Source of the DNA: Paenibacillus harenae
GTDB lineage: Bacteria; Bacillota; Bacilli; Paenibacillales; Paenibacillaceae
Direction: 5' to 3'
Length of the DNA stretch: 64,000 nt
NCBI RefSeq assembly: GCF_030812415.1
Contig: NZ_JAUSST010000002.1
Span: 372,001-436,000 of the forward strand
Below are positions 41,800 to 50,020 of the stretch, piece after piece. Both the position numbers and the translations under genes were made by a program. Each line of letters starts with the position of its first letter. The first letter of the stretch is position 1. Below the pieces are notes generated by a model. It saw only the letters and a list, made by a program, of their open reading frames with translations, made no database searches and was not told where the DNA came from.

Positions 41800-42687
41800 A
41801 TGCAAGGGATACAGAGAAGCAGCGACAAAATATTCGATATATTCATTTATGTGATCATGGCGATCGTCGGGATCGTAACATTATATCCTTTCCTTAACGT
41901 ACTCGCTATTTCATTAAACGATTCGGTAGACACCGTACGCGGCGGTATAACCATATTCCCAAGGGAATTTACTTGGAAAAACTACGAAACGATATTTGGC
42001 TTTGAAGGTCTAGTCACCGGGTTCAAAAACTCGGTGATCCGAACGGTTGTCGGTACGCTCTTCGGCGTTATCGCAGCTTCCATGCTGGCTTATACGTTAA
42101 GCCGTCCTGATTTTCAGGGAAGAAGATGGATGTCCTTCTTATTCGCCATGACGATGTACTTCTCGGGCGGTCTAATTCCAGGGTTCTTGCTTATCAAAAA
42201 CTTGGGTCTGATCGGTTCGTTCTATGTGTACATCATTCCGGCCCTATTAAGCGTCTGGAACGTGTTCGTTGTTCGTTCCTACATCGACGGATTGCCGTAC
42301 GCCCTGCAAGAGTCGGCTAAGATCGACGGCGCGAACGACTGGACGATCTTCTGGCGGATCATTCTTCCGCTGTGCCAGCCGGTGCTTGCAACAATCGCGT
42401 TATTCATCGCCGTAGGACATTGGAATGCTTGGTTTGATACGTATCTGTACAATGCCCGCGTTCCGGAGAATACGACGCTTCAATATGAATTGATGAAGGT
42501 GCTTCAGTCGACGCAATCGGGCAACAACTATCGCGACCCGAACGCGCAGCAAGCGATCGCGGCCGTATCGCCCGAATCGATCAAGATGGCGATTACGATC
42601 GTCGTTACCGTTCCAATCTTGCTGGTCTACCCATTCCTGCAGAAATATTTCGTAAAAGGAATGACATTAGGCGCAGTGAAAAGCTAA
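41800..42687 (+). CDS. ABC transporter permease (LplC/YtcP type)
   Basis: A 295-residue permease with about six helices and EAA loop QESAKIDGANDWTIFWRIIL. It is the partner of the preceding LplB-type permease. GGAGGATCGG precedes the ATG. The C terminus KYFVKGMTLGAVKS is the usual ending of this subfamily. Confidence 0.94.
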   Translation: MQGIQRSSDKIFDIFIYVIMAIVGIVTLYPFLNVLAISLNDSVDTVRGGITIFPREFTWKNYETIFGFEGLVTGFKNSVIRTVVGTLFGVIAASMLAYTLSRPDFQGRRWMSFLFAMTMYFSGGLIPGFLLIKNLGLIGSFYVYIIPALLSVWNVFVVRSYIDGLPYALQESAKIDGANDWTIFWRIILPLCQPVLATIALFIAVGHWNAWFDTYLYNARVPENTTLQYELMKVLQSTQSGNNYRDPNAQQAIAAVSPESIKMAITIVVTVPILLVYPFLQKYFVKGMTLGAVKS

Positions 42688-42757
42688 CATTGGTAATAGC
42701 AGGTTCCCTGTTATATACAAACTATCTTTTATACAAGAAAAGGGAGGCTTTTAAGCA

Positions 42758-44464
42758 ATGAAGAGAAAAACACAGTATGCTATAACGTTGCTTCTGGCGC
42801 TTGTGTTCGTTTTCGTAACGGCATGCGGATCCAGCAATAACGGCAACAACACAGGCAAGAATGCCGGGAACGGCACGAATGCACCTGCGGAATCCGAAAA
42901 CCTCGAACCGATGACGATCCGTTTCGCATCCGGCGACGTCAATGCGAACTGGGACGATAACCAAAGCGATATCGGCAAGTTTCTGACAGAAAAAACAGGC
43001 ATTTCGATTAAAGCCGAGTTTCCAGTAGGCGGTACGGATGCAGATATGTTCGCACTCATGGTAGCAAGCGACGATTATCCGGATCTCGTAATGCCAAAAG
43101 GCAACATCGGCAAGCTTGTTGACGCAGGTGCAATGGTCGACCTTCGTCCATTGATCGAAGAGCATGGTCCGAATATCAAAAAAGTTTACGGCGAATACCT
43201 CAACCGTCTTGTGTGGAGCGCGGATGACGATGCGATTTACACGCTTCCTCTAGACCTTGTCGGCCATACGTATTTCGATGCGGGCGGCGGTTTCCAACTG
43301 CAGCACCAAGTGCTTGAGGCAACTGGATACCCTGAGATCAAAACCGTTCAAGATTACGAGAACGCGATTAAAGCGTACCTAGAGAAAAACCCTAAGACGG
43401 AAGACGGCCAACCGCGTATCGGTATGTCCCTTAACGGCGGCGAATGGCAAATTTTGATTTCCGTTACAAACCCTGCTTTCTACGCTACAGGCGCTCCGGA
43501 TGACGGCGAATTCTATGTCAACCAAGATACGCATGAAGCGATCATGCACTACCAACGTCCTGAAGAAAGAGAATACTTCCGTTGGTTGAACCATATGAAC
43601 GATGTCGGCTTGCTTGACAAAGAAAGCTTCGTTCAGAAGTACGACCAATACAAAGCAAAAATCGCTTCCGGCCGCGTTATCGGTCTGATCGACCAAAACT
43701 GGGATTATGCAGATGCCGAGAACGCTCTGAAAGCCGAAGGCAAATTCGGCGCGACATACGCTCGTTTCCCTGTAACGCTGAACGATTCGTACCAAGATCA
43801 TTCTTTCCAAGGTACAGGTTACCTGTCCGGTTTCGGCGTAGGTATTACGAAATCCGCTGCAGATCCGGTTCGTTTGATCAAATACCTTGACTACCTTGCT
43901 TCCGACGAAGGTCAAGTACTCGTGAACTGGGGTATCGAAGGCAAGCATTACAATGTCGTTGACGGCAAACGCGTTATCCCTGAAGACGTACAAGCTATGA
44001 AATCGAACGACAACAACACGTTCAAGAAAACGACCGGTATCGGCAACTACTTCTTGTCCGCTCGTTATGGCGACGGCGTACTGGATCCGACGGGCAACTA
44101 CTATACAACGACGTTCCCTGAACAAATCCAAACCAATTATTCCGAAGCCGACAAAAAGACGCTTGCCGCATACGGCGTAAAAGTATACAAAGATTTCTGG
44201 CCGGCTGACGATGCGTTCCCAGAGCGCAAATACGGCGCTGCATGGACGTTGCCGTTCGAGACGGGCTCCAAAGCGAACGTTATTTTCCAGAAGACGCAAG
44301 ATATTATGAAGAAACGTATTCCTGAAGCGATTCTTGCTAAGCCAGCTGACTTCGACAAAGTATACGACGCTTTCTTGAAAGACCTTGAAGATGCGAACGT
44401 AGCCGAGTTGAATGCCGAGTTTACGAAAATGGTTAAGGACCGCGTTGAGCTTTGGTCCAAATAA
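42758..44464 (+). CDS. Solute-binding lipoprotein (LplA-like)
   Basis: A 568-residue binding protein. The signal peptide MKRKTQYAITLLLALVFVFV ends in a lipobox (VTAC, Cys23), followed by a Gly/Asn/Ser-rich linker. The length (over 500 residues) is that of the large LplA-type binding proteins used for long oligosaccharides. AAAGGGAGG precedes the ATG. Codon choice is visibly more uniform than in the neighbours, as expected for a highly expressed gene. It delivers substrate to the two permeases upstream. The GH42 gene follows 77 bases later. Confidence 0.94.
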   Translation: MKRKTQYAITLLLALVFVFVTACGSSNNGNNTGKNAGNGTNAPAESENLEPMTIRFASGDVNANWDDNQSDIGKFLTEKTGISIKAEFPVGGTDADMFALMVASDDYPDLVMPKGNIGKLVDAGAMVDLRPLIEEHGPNIKKVYGEYLNRLVWSADDDAIYTLPLDLVGHTYFDAGGGFQLQHQVLEATGYPEIKTVQDYENAIKAYLEKNPKTEDGQPRIGMSLNGGEWQILISVTNPAFYATGAPDDGEFYVNQDTHEAIMHYQRPEEREYFRWLNHMNDVGLLDKESFVQKYDQYKAKIASGRVIGLIDQNWDYADAENALKAEGKFGATYARFPVTLNDSYQDHSFQGTGYLSGFGVGITKSAADPVRLIKYLDYLASDEGQVLVNWGIEGKHYNVVDGKRVIPEDVQAMKSNDNNTFKKTTGIGNYFLSARYGDGVLDPTGNYYTTTFPEQIQTNYSEADKKTLAAYGVKVYKDFWPADDAFPERKYGAAWTLPFETGSKANVIFQKTQDIMKKRIPEAILAKPADFDKVYDAFLKDLEDANVAELNAEFTKMVKDRVELWSK

Positions 44465-44541
44465 GCTTAAAATAAGAACAAAACGGGGAGCTCATGAAGA
44501 TGAGCTCTTTCCGTTGTTTATTCGAGGGAGAGTGGTCAACC

Positions 44542-46566
44542 ATGATTAACGAAAAGCTTTCGAAAATTTGGTACGGCGGAGACTATAATCCGGAGCAATG
44601 GCCGGACGAAGTAATGGAAGACGATATTCGCATGCTGAAGCTCGCGGACATCGATGTTGCAACGGTTAACGTATTTTCTTGGGCGCGTATTCAGCCGAAC
44701 GAGGATACATACAATTTCGAGTGGCTCGACCGTATTATGGACAGGCTCTACAAGGATAATATATATATTACGCTTGCGACGAGCACGGGCGCGCATCCGG
44801 CTTGGATGGCTAAGAAATACCCCGATGTGACGCGGGTGGACTATGACGGACGCAAGCGCAAATTCGGCGGACGCCATAACTCATGCCCGAACAGTCCCGC
44901 GTATCGAAAATATTCAGCGATTCTGGCCGATAAAATCGCGGAGCGCTACAAAAATCATCCCGGACTTGTCGTTTGGCATATTTCCAACGAATATGGCGGC
45001 TACTGCTATTGCGATAATTGCGCCGAGCAATTCCGCGTATGGCTGCAGGCTCGTTACGGCAGCATCGAGCAGTTGAACAAAGCTTGGTACACCGGCTTCT
45101 GGGGCCATACGTTCTATGAGTGGGACGAGATCGTGCCTCCTAACGCGCTAAGCGAGGAGTGGGGCGGCAATCGGTCCAACTTCCAAAGCATCTCGCTCGA
45201 TTACCGCAGATTCCAATCGGACAGCCTGCTTGACTGCTACCGCCTGGAGTATGACGCCATCCGCAAGCATTCGAGCGATGTTCAGATCACGACGAACCTA
45301 ATGGGTACTTATCCCGAACTTGATTATTTCAAATGGGCCAAACATATGGATGTTGTTTCATGGGATAATTACCCGTCCATTGACACGCCGGTCAGCTTCA
45401 CCGCTATGACGCATTCGCTGATGCGCGGTCTGAAGAGCGGCCAACCGTTCATGCTTATGGAGCAAACACCGAGCCAACAGAACTGGCAGGCCTATAATGC
45501 ATTGAAGCGTCCTGGGGTCATGCGGTTGTGGAGTTATCAAGCGGTGGCGCATGGCGCGGACACCGTCATGTTCTTCCAGCTTCGCCGCTCGATCGGCGCT
45601 TGCGAGAAGTATCATGGCGCAGTGATCGAGCATGTCGGCCATGAGCATACCCGCGTATTCCGCGAATGCGCCGAGCTTGGCCACGAGCTGCAGCAGCTTG
45701 GCGATACGCTGCTTGATTCGCGCAACGATGCGAAGGCGGCCATCGTCTTCGATTGGGAGAACCGTTGGGCGGTCGAGCTGTCGAGCGGTCCGAGCATCGC
45801 GCTCAAGTATGTAGACGAAGTGCATAAGTATTACGATGCCTTGTTCGAATTGAACATTCAAACGGATATGATCAGCGTTGAAGAGAGCTTGGAAAAATAC
45901 GAGCTCGTGATCGCTCCGGTCATGTATATGGTTAAACCGGGGTTTGCCGAGAAGGTCGAGCAATTCGTTGCCCGCGGCGGAACATTCATTACGACATTCT
46001 TCAGCGGTATCGTGAATGAGAACGATCTAGTGACAATTGGCGGCTATCCGGGCGAGCTGCGCAAAGTTCTCGGCATTTGGGCCGAGGAAATCGACGCTCT
46101 GCTGCCGGGCCAGACGAATCAAATCGTCGTTAACCAAGCGCGAGGCGAACTGGGCGGATCCTATTCTTGCAGCATCCTATGCGACCTCATTCATTCCGAA
46201 GGCGCAGAGGTCATCGCCCAATACGGCTCCGATTTCTACCAAGGCATGCCCGCATTGACCGTTAACAAATTCGGCGAAGGCGAAGCATGGTACGTGGCTT
46301 CCAGCCCTGACAAGGCGTTGCTGCAATCATTGCTATCCACAATTTGCAAGGAAAAAGGCATTGATCCATTGCTTGCCGCCCCAACAGGCGTGGAAGTTAC
46401 TCGCCGGGTCAAGGATGGCAAGTCGTTCACCTTCGTGCTTAACCACAATGCCGAAGCCGCGCTCGTTCAGCTTCAAGATGAGCCAAGCAAAGATTTGCTT
46501 ACCGGCCAGCTTGTAAGCGGCGAGTACTCCTTAGCTGCCAAAGGCGTACTCATAATCGAGCAATAG
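44542..46566 (+). CDS. Beta-galactosidase, GH42
   Basis: A 674-residue cytoplasmic GH42 enzyme. The acid/base is Glu150 in WHISNEYGGYCYC and the nucleophile Glu307 in MLMEQTPSQQNW. The zinc-cluster cysteines typical of many GH42 enzymes are visible in YCYCDNCAEQF. A trimerisation domain and a small C-terminal beta domain follow the barrel. It should release beta-galactose (or alpha-L-arabinopyranose) from imported oligomers. The start at 44542 follows GGGAGAG; the in-frame start at 44494 has no clear ribosome site. It is the last enzyme gene of sugar locus 2. Confidence 0.95.
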   Translation: MINEKLSKIWYGGDYNPEQWPDEVMEDDIRMLKLADIDVATVNVFSWARIQPNEDTYNFEWLDRIMDRLYKDNIYITLATSTGAHPAWMAKKYPDVTRVDYDGRKRKFGGRHNSCPNSPAYRKYSAILADKIAERYKNHPGLVVWHISNEYGGYCYCDNCAEQFRVWLQARYGSIEQLNKAWYTGFWGHTFYEWDEIVPPNALSEEWGGNRSNFQSISLDYRRFQSDSLLDCYRLEYDAIRKHSSDVQITTNLMGTYPELDYFKWAKHMDVVSWDNYPSIDTPVSFTAMTHSLMRGLKSGQPFMLMEQTPSQQNWQAYNALKRPGVMRLWSYQAVAHGADTVMFFQLRRSIGACEKYHGAVIEHVGHEHTRVFRECAELGHELQQLGDTLLDSRNDAKAAIVFDWENRWAVELSSGPSIALKYVDEVHKYYDALFELNIQTDMISVEESLEKYELVIAPVMYMVKPGFAEKVEQFVARGGTFITTFFSGIVNENDLVTIGGYPGELRKVLGIWAEEIDALLPGQTNQIVVNQARGELGGSYSCSILCDLIHSEGAEVIAQYGSDFYQGMPALTVNKFGEGEAWYVASSPDKALLQSLLSTICKEKGIDPLLAAPTGVEVTRRVKDGKSFTFVLNHNAEAALVQLQDEPSKDLLTGQLVSGEYSLAAKGVLIIEQ

Positions 46567-46678
46567 CGAACGGTTAGCTAGAACGAGTATTTTTGATATC
46601 GGGCAACAGGACAAGCTCCGGTCTCGCATGCGGCGGCATATAATGCGGATAGAAGCCCACTGCAAGGAGGAACGGCAG

Positions 46679-46774
46679 ATGTTAAGGAAACGGCGTACAC
46701 CACTTTCGTTATCGATCATTCTGCTCGTGCTGTACGTACTGCTCGTCATCATATTACTCACTTCATGGCTATAA
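46679..46774 (+). CDS. Small membrane protein, 31 residues
   Basis: MLRKRRTPLSLSIILLVLYV opens a 31-residue peptide: a basic tail of seven residues followed by one membrane helix ending LLTSWL. AAGGAGG at 46664-46670 is eight bases before the ATG, a near-perfect ribosome site, and TATAAT lies at 46639-46644. It is too short for most gene finders. No family is recognised. It may be a membrane-inserted regulatory peptide; that is inference. Confidence 0.6.
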   Translation: MLRKRRTPLSLSIILLVLYVLLVIILLTSWL

Positions 46775-46805
46775 TGAATTTCATCGAAACTCCACAAACA
46801 ACCAC

Positions 46806-46833
46806 GAGCTTCTTCTCCTCAGAGAAGGAGCTC
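46806..46833 (+). terminator. Strong hairpin after sugar locus 2
   Basis: GAGCTTCTTCTC (46806-46817) and GAGAAGGAGCTC (46822-46833) pair over 12 bases with one T-G pair around a CTCA loop. The T-tract afterwards is weak (ATCCTTTATCTC), so termination may be partial. Confidence 0.5.
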
Positions 46834-48012
46834 ATCCTTTATCTCATTATTTAACTCTTTTGCTTTAATCTCCCATCATCTCAGGAAGGGTAATGGTTGA
46901 ACCGAAAAGCCCGCAACCTCGACCCCAATTTTTCCTTATTCACTCAATCACCTCTTTTAGCTCTTCCAGCTCCTTTGCTTCACACTCCTACCAGCTCAGG
47001 ATGAAGGCAATGAAATAAAGAAACAGAAAAACCACTAAGCACAAGAGCTCAAGTTAAGAACTCAAGATAAGAACTCAAGATAAGAACTCAAGACAAAAAC
47101 TCAAGACAAGAACCCAAGCAAAATTCCAAGAAAAAGAAGCTATCAAAAAAAGAAACCCATGAAATCCGCTCATACGAGATCGACATAGTTAACGGAACGA
47201 GTTTGGACAAGTTGGTTCGGCTATCTCCTGTCCGGAGTGCGTCGCAATTCAGGGAAGGTTGCGGTGGATTACTGCTGTTTGCTTATCGTGATGCAATTAA
47301 CTAACAATGGAGTTTGTTAGTGATGGCCTATATACCGATGATAAGTCCATGCGCTGTCTTTCTATGTAGCGTTTGTTAATTACCGACAGCATGGATTCAG
47401 TCCATGTAGGCTTAGATTGGTGCGAGCATGGCTGCGCAAGACAAAGACCGAGCAAATGAACGAGAGGGGAGCAGGATGGGTTGGAAGAAAGCTGATTAGC
47501 TAGTTGAGGCAGCGTTGATGTGGATGTTGGAAGATTTGCATGCCATCGATTAATTGTAAGTTGCTCGAGATCTGGATGGACATGATCTTTAATGAAGGAA
47601 ATTTCCGACGAAGAGGATAATCGATTGCGGGCCTGACCGCCGTCAATAGCCAGCTTTATTTTGAAATAGGAAGATTCGTTCGGAAGAGTGCCGCTTGCAA
47701 CGATTGCGGCATGCTCCTTATTTCTGCTTCAGCGGAGGGGTGCCCTTCCGTATAGTTTTAAAGGGAAATCTGAAATGGAATGACAATCGATCCGAATTAT
47801 TCCTGAACAGAAGGGATAGCGAATCAAAAGGAATAAAAACATGATGACAATTTAATCTAAGGAAGTCGATCAAGGTTGACTATAAGAAGGTGGAGCATAA
47901 GTAATGCCATCGTGACAAATAATGAACCGGAAGACAGCTTGCTCTGTCATGATGAACATGAACAGGCGGCATCTAATGCGATTTTGCCGTTCGAGAGAAG
48001 GAGGGTACAGCA
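46834..48012. other. Long region without a convincing gene
   Basis: About 1.2 kb between sugar locus 2 and spoVAC. The left third is low in complexity and strand-biased in purines and pyrimidines, with two loosely similar stretches (46852-46895 and 46948-47010, both containing CTC-rich runs and CAGCTCAGG/TCTCAGGAAGG). A 13-bp tandem repeat follows at 47043-47120. A perfect eight-base hairpin ACTAACAA-N6-TTGTTAGT lies at 47300-47321. No frame of useful length, transposase trace or known RNA was recognised. The spoVAC ribosome site AAGGAGGG is at the right end. Confidence 0.6.
47043..47120. repeat. Tandem repeat, six copies of a 13-bp unit
   Basis: Consecutive units have the consensus AAGAACTCAAGAT, starting at 47043, 47056, 47069, 47082, 47095 and 47108. 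The two central copies are identical; the outer ones differ by one to three bases. A degraded seventh copy may follow. Confidence 0.9.
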
Positions 48013-48504
48013 TTGTCAACGAAGAGCACGGGCAGTCAGAAGTACAAGAAGATGACGATGTCGCCTAAGGAGTATCAGTCATTCGCGAAGACACGAGAGC
48101 CTTCGCGATCGATCTTCGCCAATTGCATTAGGGCGTTTATAATTGGCGGTCTAATATGCGTTCTCGGACAAGCGATTCAGGAAATGTTCGTGCATTTGAT
48201 GGGGATGGACCGAGAAGCCGCGAGCAACCCGACTGTGGCGGTGCTTATTTTATTGTCGGTCATATTAACTTGTCTTGGTGTCTATGACAAGATCGCCCAA
48301 TGGGCCGGAGCGGGCTCCGCTGTTCCCGTAACCGGCTTTGCGAACTCGATGTGCTCCGCGGCGCTTGAGCATCGCAGCGAGGGACTCGTGCTTGGTGTCG
48401 GCAGTAACATGTTCAAGTTGGCCGGCTCGGTTATCGTATTCGGCGTTGTTGCGGCTTTTGTCGTTGGTATCGTTCATCTTATTCTTGGAACTGGAGGGCA
48501 ATAA
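48013..48504 (+). CDS. spoVAC: Stage V sporulation protein AC
   Basis: A 163-residue inner-membrane protein of the SpoVA channel that moves dipicolinic acid into the forespore and out at germination. A basic cytoplasmic N terminus (KMTMSPKEYQSFAKTREPS) is followed by about four helices and the family motif GAGSAVPVTGFANSMCSAALE. The start is TTG 48013 with AAGGAGGG eight bases upstream. spoVAD starts one base after its stop codon region. Genes of this family are forespore-specific (SigG), but no convincing SigG promoter was found here. Confidence 0.94.
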   Translation: MSTKSTGSQKYKKMTMSPKEYQSFAKTREPSRSIFANCIRAFIIGGLICVLGQAIQEMFVHLMGMDREAASNPTVAVLILLSVILTCLGVYDKIAQWAGAGSAVPVTGFANSMCSAALEHRSEGLVLGVGSNMFKLAGSVIVFGVVAAFVVGIVHLILGTGGQ

Positions 48505-48505
48505 G

Positions 48506-49519
48506 ATGCTGCTCGGCAAACAATCGTGGAAGTTCGATAAGCGCCCGGTAATTGTCGGCGCCGCTACTGTCGTCGGCCCCGATGAAGGCGACGGACCGCT
48601 GGCGGCCGACTTTGATCTCATTCATCCCGAGCTTGACATGCAGCAGAAGAGCTGGGAAAAGGCGGAGCGGCTGCTGCTTGAGCAAGCGTCGGAATTTGCC
48701 ATTCAGAACGCTGGCATTCAGAGTGGCGATCTGCAATATTTCGTCGGCGGCGATCTCATGAACCAGATTATTAGCAACAGCTTCGCCGCGAGATCGCTTG
48801 GCGTTCCCTATCTAGGAGTATTTGGCGCTTGCTCGACTTCGATGGAGTCGCTCGCAATTACGGCCATGATCGTCAATGCAGGTGGAGCCCATTATGCGCT
48901 AGCAGGAACTTGCAGTCATAACTGTACGGCAGAGAAGCAATTCCGGTACCCAACCGAATACGGATCGCAGAAGCCGCCGACAGCGCAATACACCGTTACG
49001 GGGGCAGGAGCGGCCGTCATAGCCGCTAAAGGCGATGGCCCGGTTATCGAGTGCGCGACAATCGGCAAAATCGTCGATCTAGGCATTAAGGACCCTTTCA
49101 ATATGGGCGCGGCAATGGCGCCTGCTGCAGTCGATACGATTCAAATGCATTTTAACGATACGGGAAGAACGCCGAAGGACTATGATTTGATCGTGACCGG
49201 CGATCTCGCCGGTGTCGGCCATCCGATTGCGAAGGAGCTGCTTATGAAGGACGGCGTGCCGATGGATGAAACGGTCTTCAATGACTGCGGTCTCATGGTT
49301 TACGACGTGCAGCGGCAGAAGGTACAAGCGGGAGGGAGCGGCTGCGGCTGCTCGGCGGTCGTCACTTATGGACATCTGCTCAAGCGCATGCGTCAGGGAG
49401 AGCTCAAGCGGATATTGGTTGTGGCGACCGGGGCTCTGCTCTCTCCGCTATCGTACCAGCAGGGCGAGAGCATTCCATGCATTGCACATGCTGTTGCAAT
49501 CTCGAATGGAGGTGATTAA
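48506..49519 (+). CDS. spoVAD: Stage V sporulation protein AD
   Basis: A 337-residue thiolase-fold protein that binds dipicolinic acid on the SpoVA complex. Key stretches are GDLMNQIISNSFAARSLGVPYLGVF (about residues 90-115), GACSTSMESLAI and AGTCSHNCTAEKQFRYPTEY. It starts at ATG 48506 after CTGGAGGG, directly behind spoVAC; a longer in-frame version from 48338 would overlap spoVAC and is rejected. It is co-transcribed with spoVAC and spoVAE. Confidence 0.95.
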   Translation: MLLGKQSWKFDKRPVIVGAATVVGPDEGDGPLAADFDLIHPELDMQQKSWEKAERLLLEQASEFAIQNAGIQSGDLQYFVGGDLMNQIISNSFAARSLGVPYLGVFGACSTSMESLAITAMIVNAGGAHYALAGTCSHNCTAEKQFRYPTEYGSQKPPTAQYTVTGAGAAVIAAKGDGPVIECATIGKIVDLGIKDPFNMGAAMAPAAVDTIQMHFNDTGRTPKDYDLIVTGDLAGVGHPIAKELLMKDGVPMDETVFNDCGLMVYDVQRQKVQAGGSGCGCSAVVTYGHLLKRMRQGELKRILVVATGALLSPLSYQQGESIPCIAHAVAISNGGD

Positions 49520-49524
49520 GCGGT

Positions 49525-49875
49525 ATGATCTTTTTGTGGGCATTTTTAGTGGGCGGGGCGATTTGCGTCGTTGGACAAATCATGTTCGATGTGTTCAAGC
49601 TTACCCCGGCGCATACGATGGCGACGCTTGTCGTTATCGGGGCGATCGTGGACGGATTCGACTTGTACGAGCCGCTTGTTAAGTTCGCCGGCGCCGGAGC
49701 GACCGTACCGATTACGAGCTTCGGAAACGCCCTTGTCCACGGCGCCTTAACCGAGCTTCATGATCAAGGGTGGATCGGCGTTATTTCAGGTATTTTCAAA
49801 GTCACAAGCGCGGGCGTTTCGGCGGCGATTATTTTCTCGTTTCTTGCGGCGCTTGTCGTTCGGCCCAAAGGGTAA
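49525..49875 (+). CDS. spoVAE: Stage V sporulation protein AE (SpoVAEb type)
   Basis: A 116-residue membrane protein with about three helices and the family signature GAGATVPITSFGNALVHGAL, parallel to the motif in SpoVAC. GGAGGTGA lies nine bases before the ATG. It completes the spoVAC-D-E trio; spoVAA, spoVAB, spoVAEa and spoVAF are not adjacent. The next gene is separated by a terminator. Confidence 0.94.
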   Translation: MIFLWAFLVGGAICVVGQIMFDVFKLTPAHTMATLVVIGAIVDGFDLYEPLVKFAGAGATVPITSFGNALVHGALTELHDQGWIGVISGIFKVTSAGVSAAIIFSFLAALVVRPKG

Positions 49876-49893
49876 TAATAAGCAAAAGACTGT

Positions 49894-49930
49894 AAATTGG
49901 AGAGTCCTGTGGGATTCTCCAATTTTTTTT
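49894..49930 (+). terminator. Terminator of the spoVA genes
   Basis: AAATTGGAGA (49894-49903) and TCTCCAATTT (49916-49925) are perfect arms; T continues to 49930. Confidence 0.9.
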
Positions 49931-49961
49931 GGAGTGAAAAAATTTGTGCTTTCTAAAGGAA

Positions 49962-49990
49962 TTACTGTAAAATAGTACTAGTGCTATTTT
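49962..49990. promoter_or_regulatory. Promoter with near-perfect 22-bp palindrome, upstream of moxR
   Basis: TTACTG (49962-49967) and TATTTT (49985-49990) are 17 bases apart. The dyad at 49969-49990, AAAATAG-N8-CTATTTT with a TACTAGTG centre, has only one non-complementary pair and covers the spacer and -10. It is a likely repressor site for the operon starting at 50021. It resembles but does not match the FapR box (centre one base shorter). Confidence 0.5.
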
Positions 49991-50020
49991 CATACTTGTA
50001 ACTTTCCGGGAGGTAATAAA

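Noticed and set aside
47043..47120. CRISPR array
   Set aside because: The units are 13 bp, adjacent without spacers; this is a simple tandem repeat.
47820..48012. SigG promoter upstream of spoVAC
   Set aside because: Several partial matches were found, none with both elements at the right spacing.
47912..48055. A GTG-started frame of about 47 codons running into spoVAC
   Set aside because: No ribosome site at a useful distance, and it overlaps the spoVAC ribosome site and coding start in another frame.
48338..48505. Longer N terminus of SpoVAD
   Set aside because: It overlaps spoVAC in another frame; the ATG at 48506 has a ribosome site and gives the usual length.
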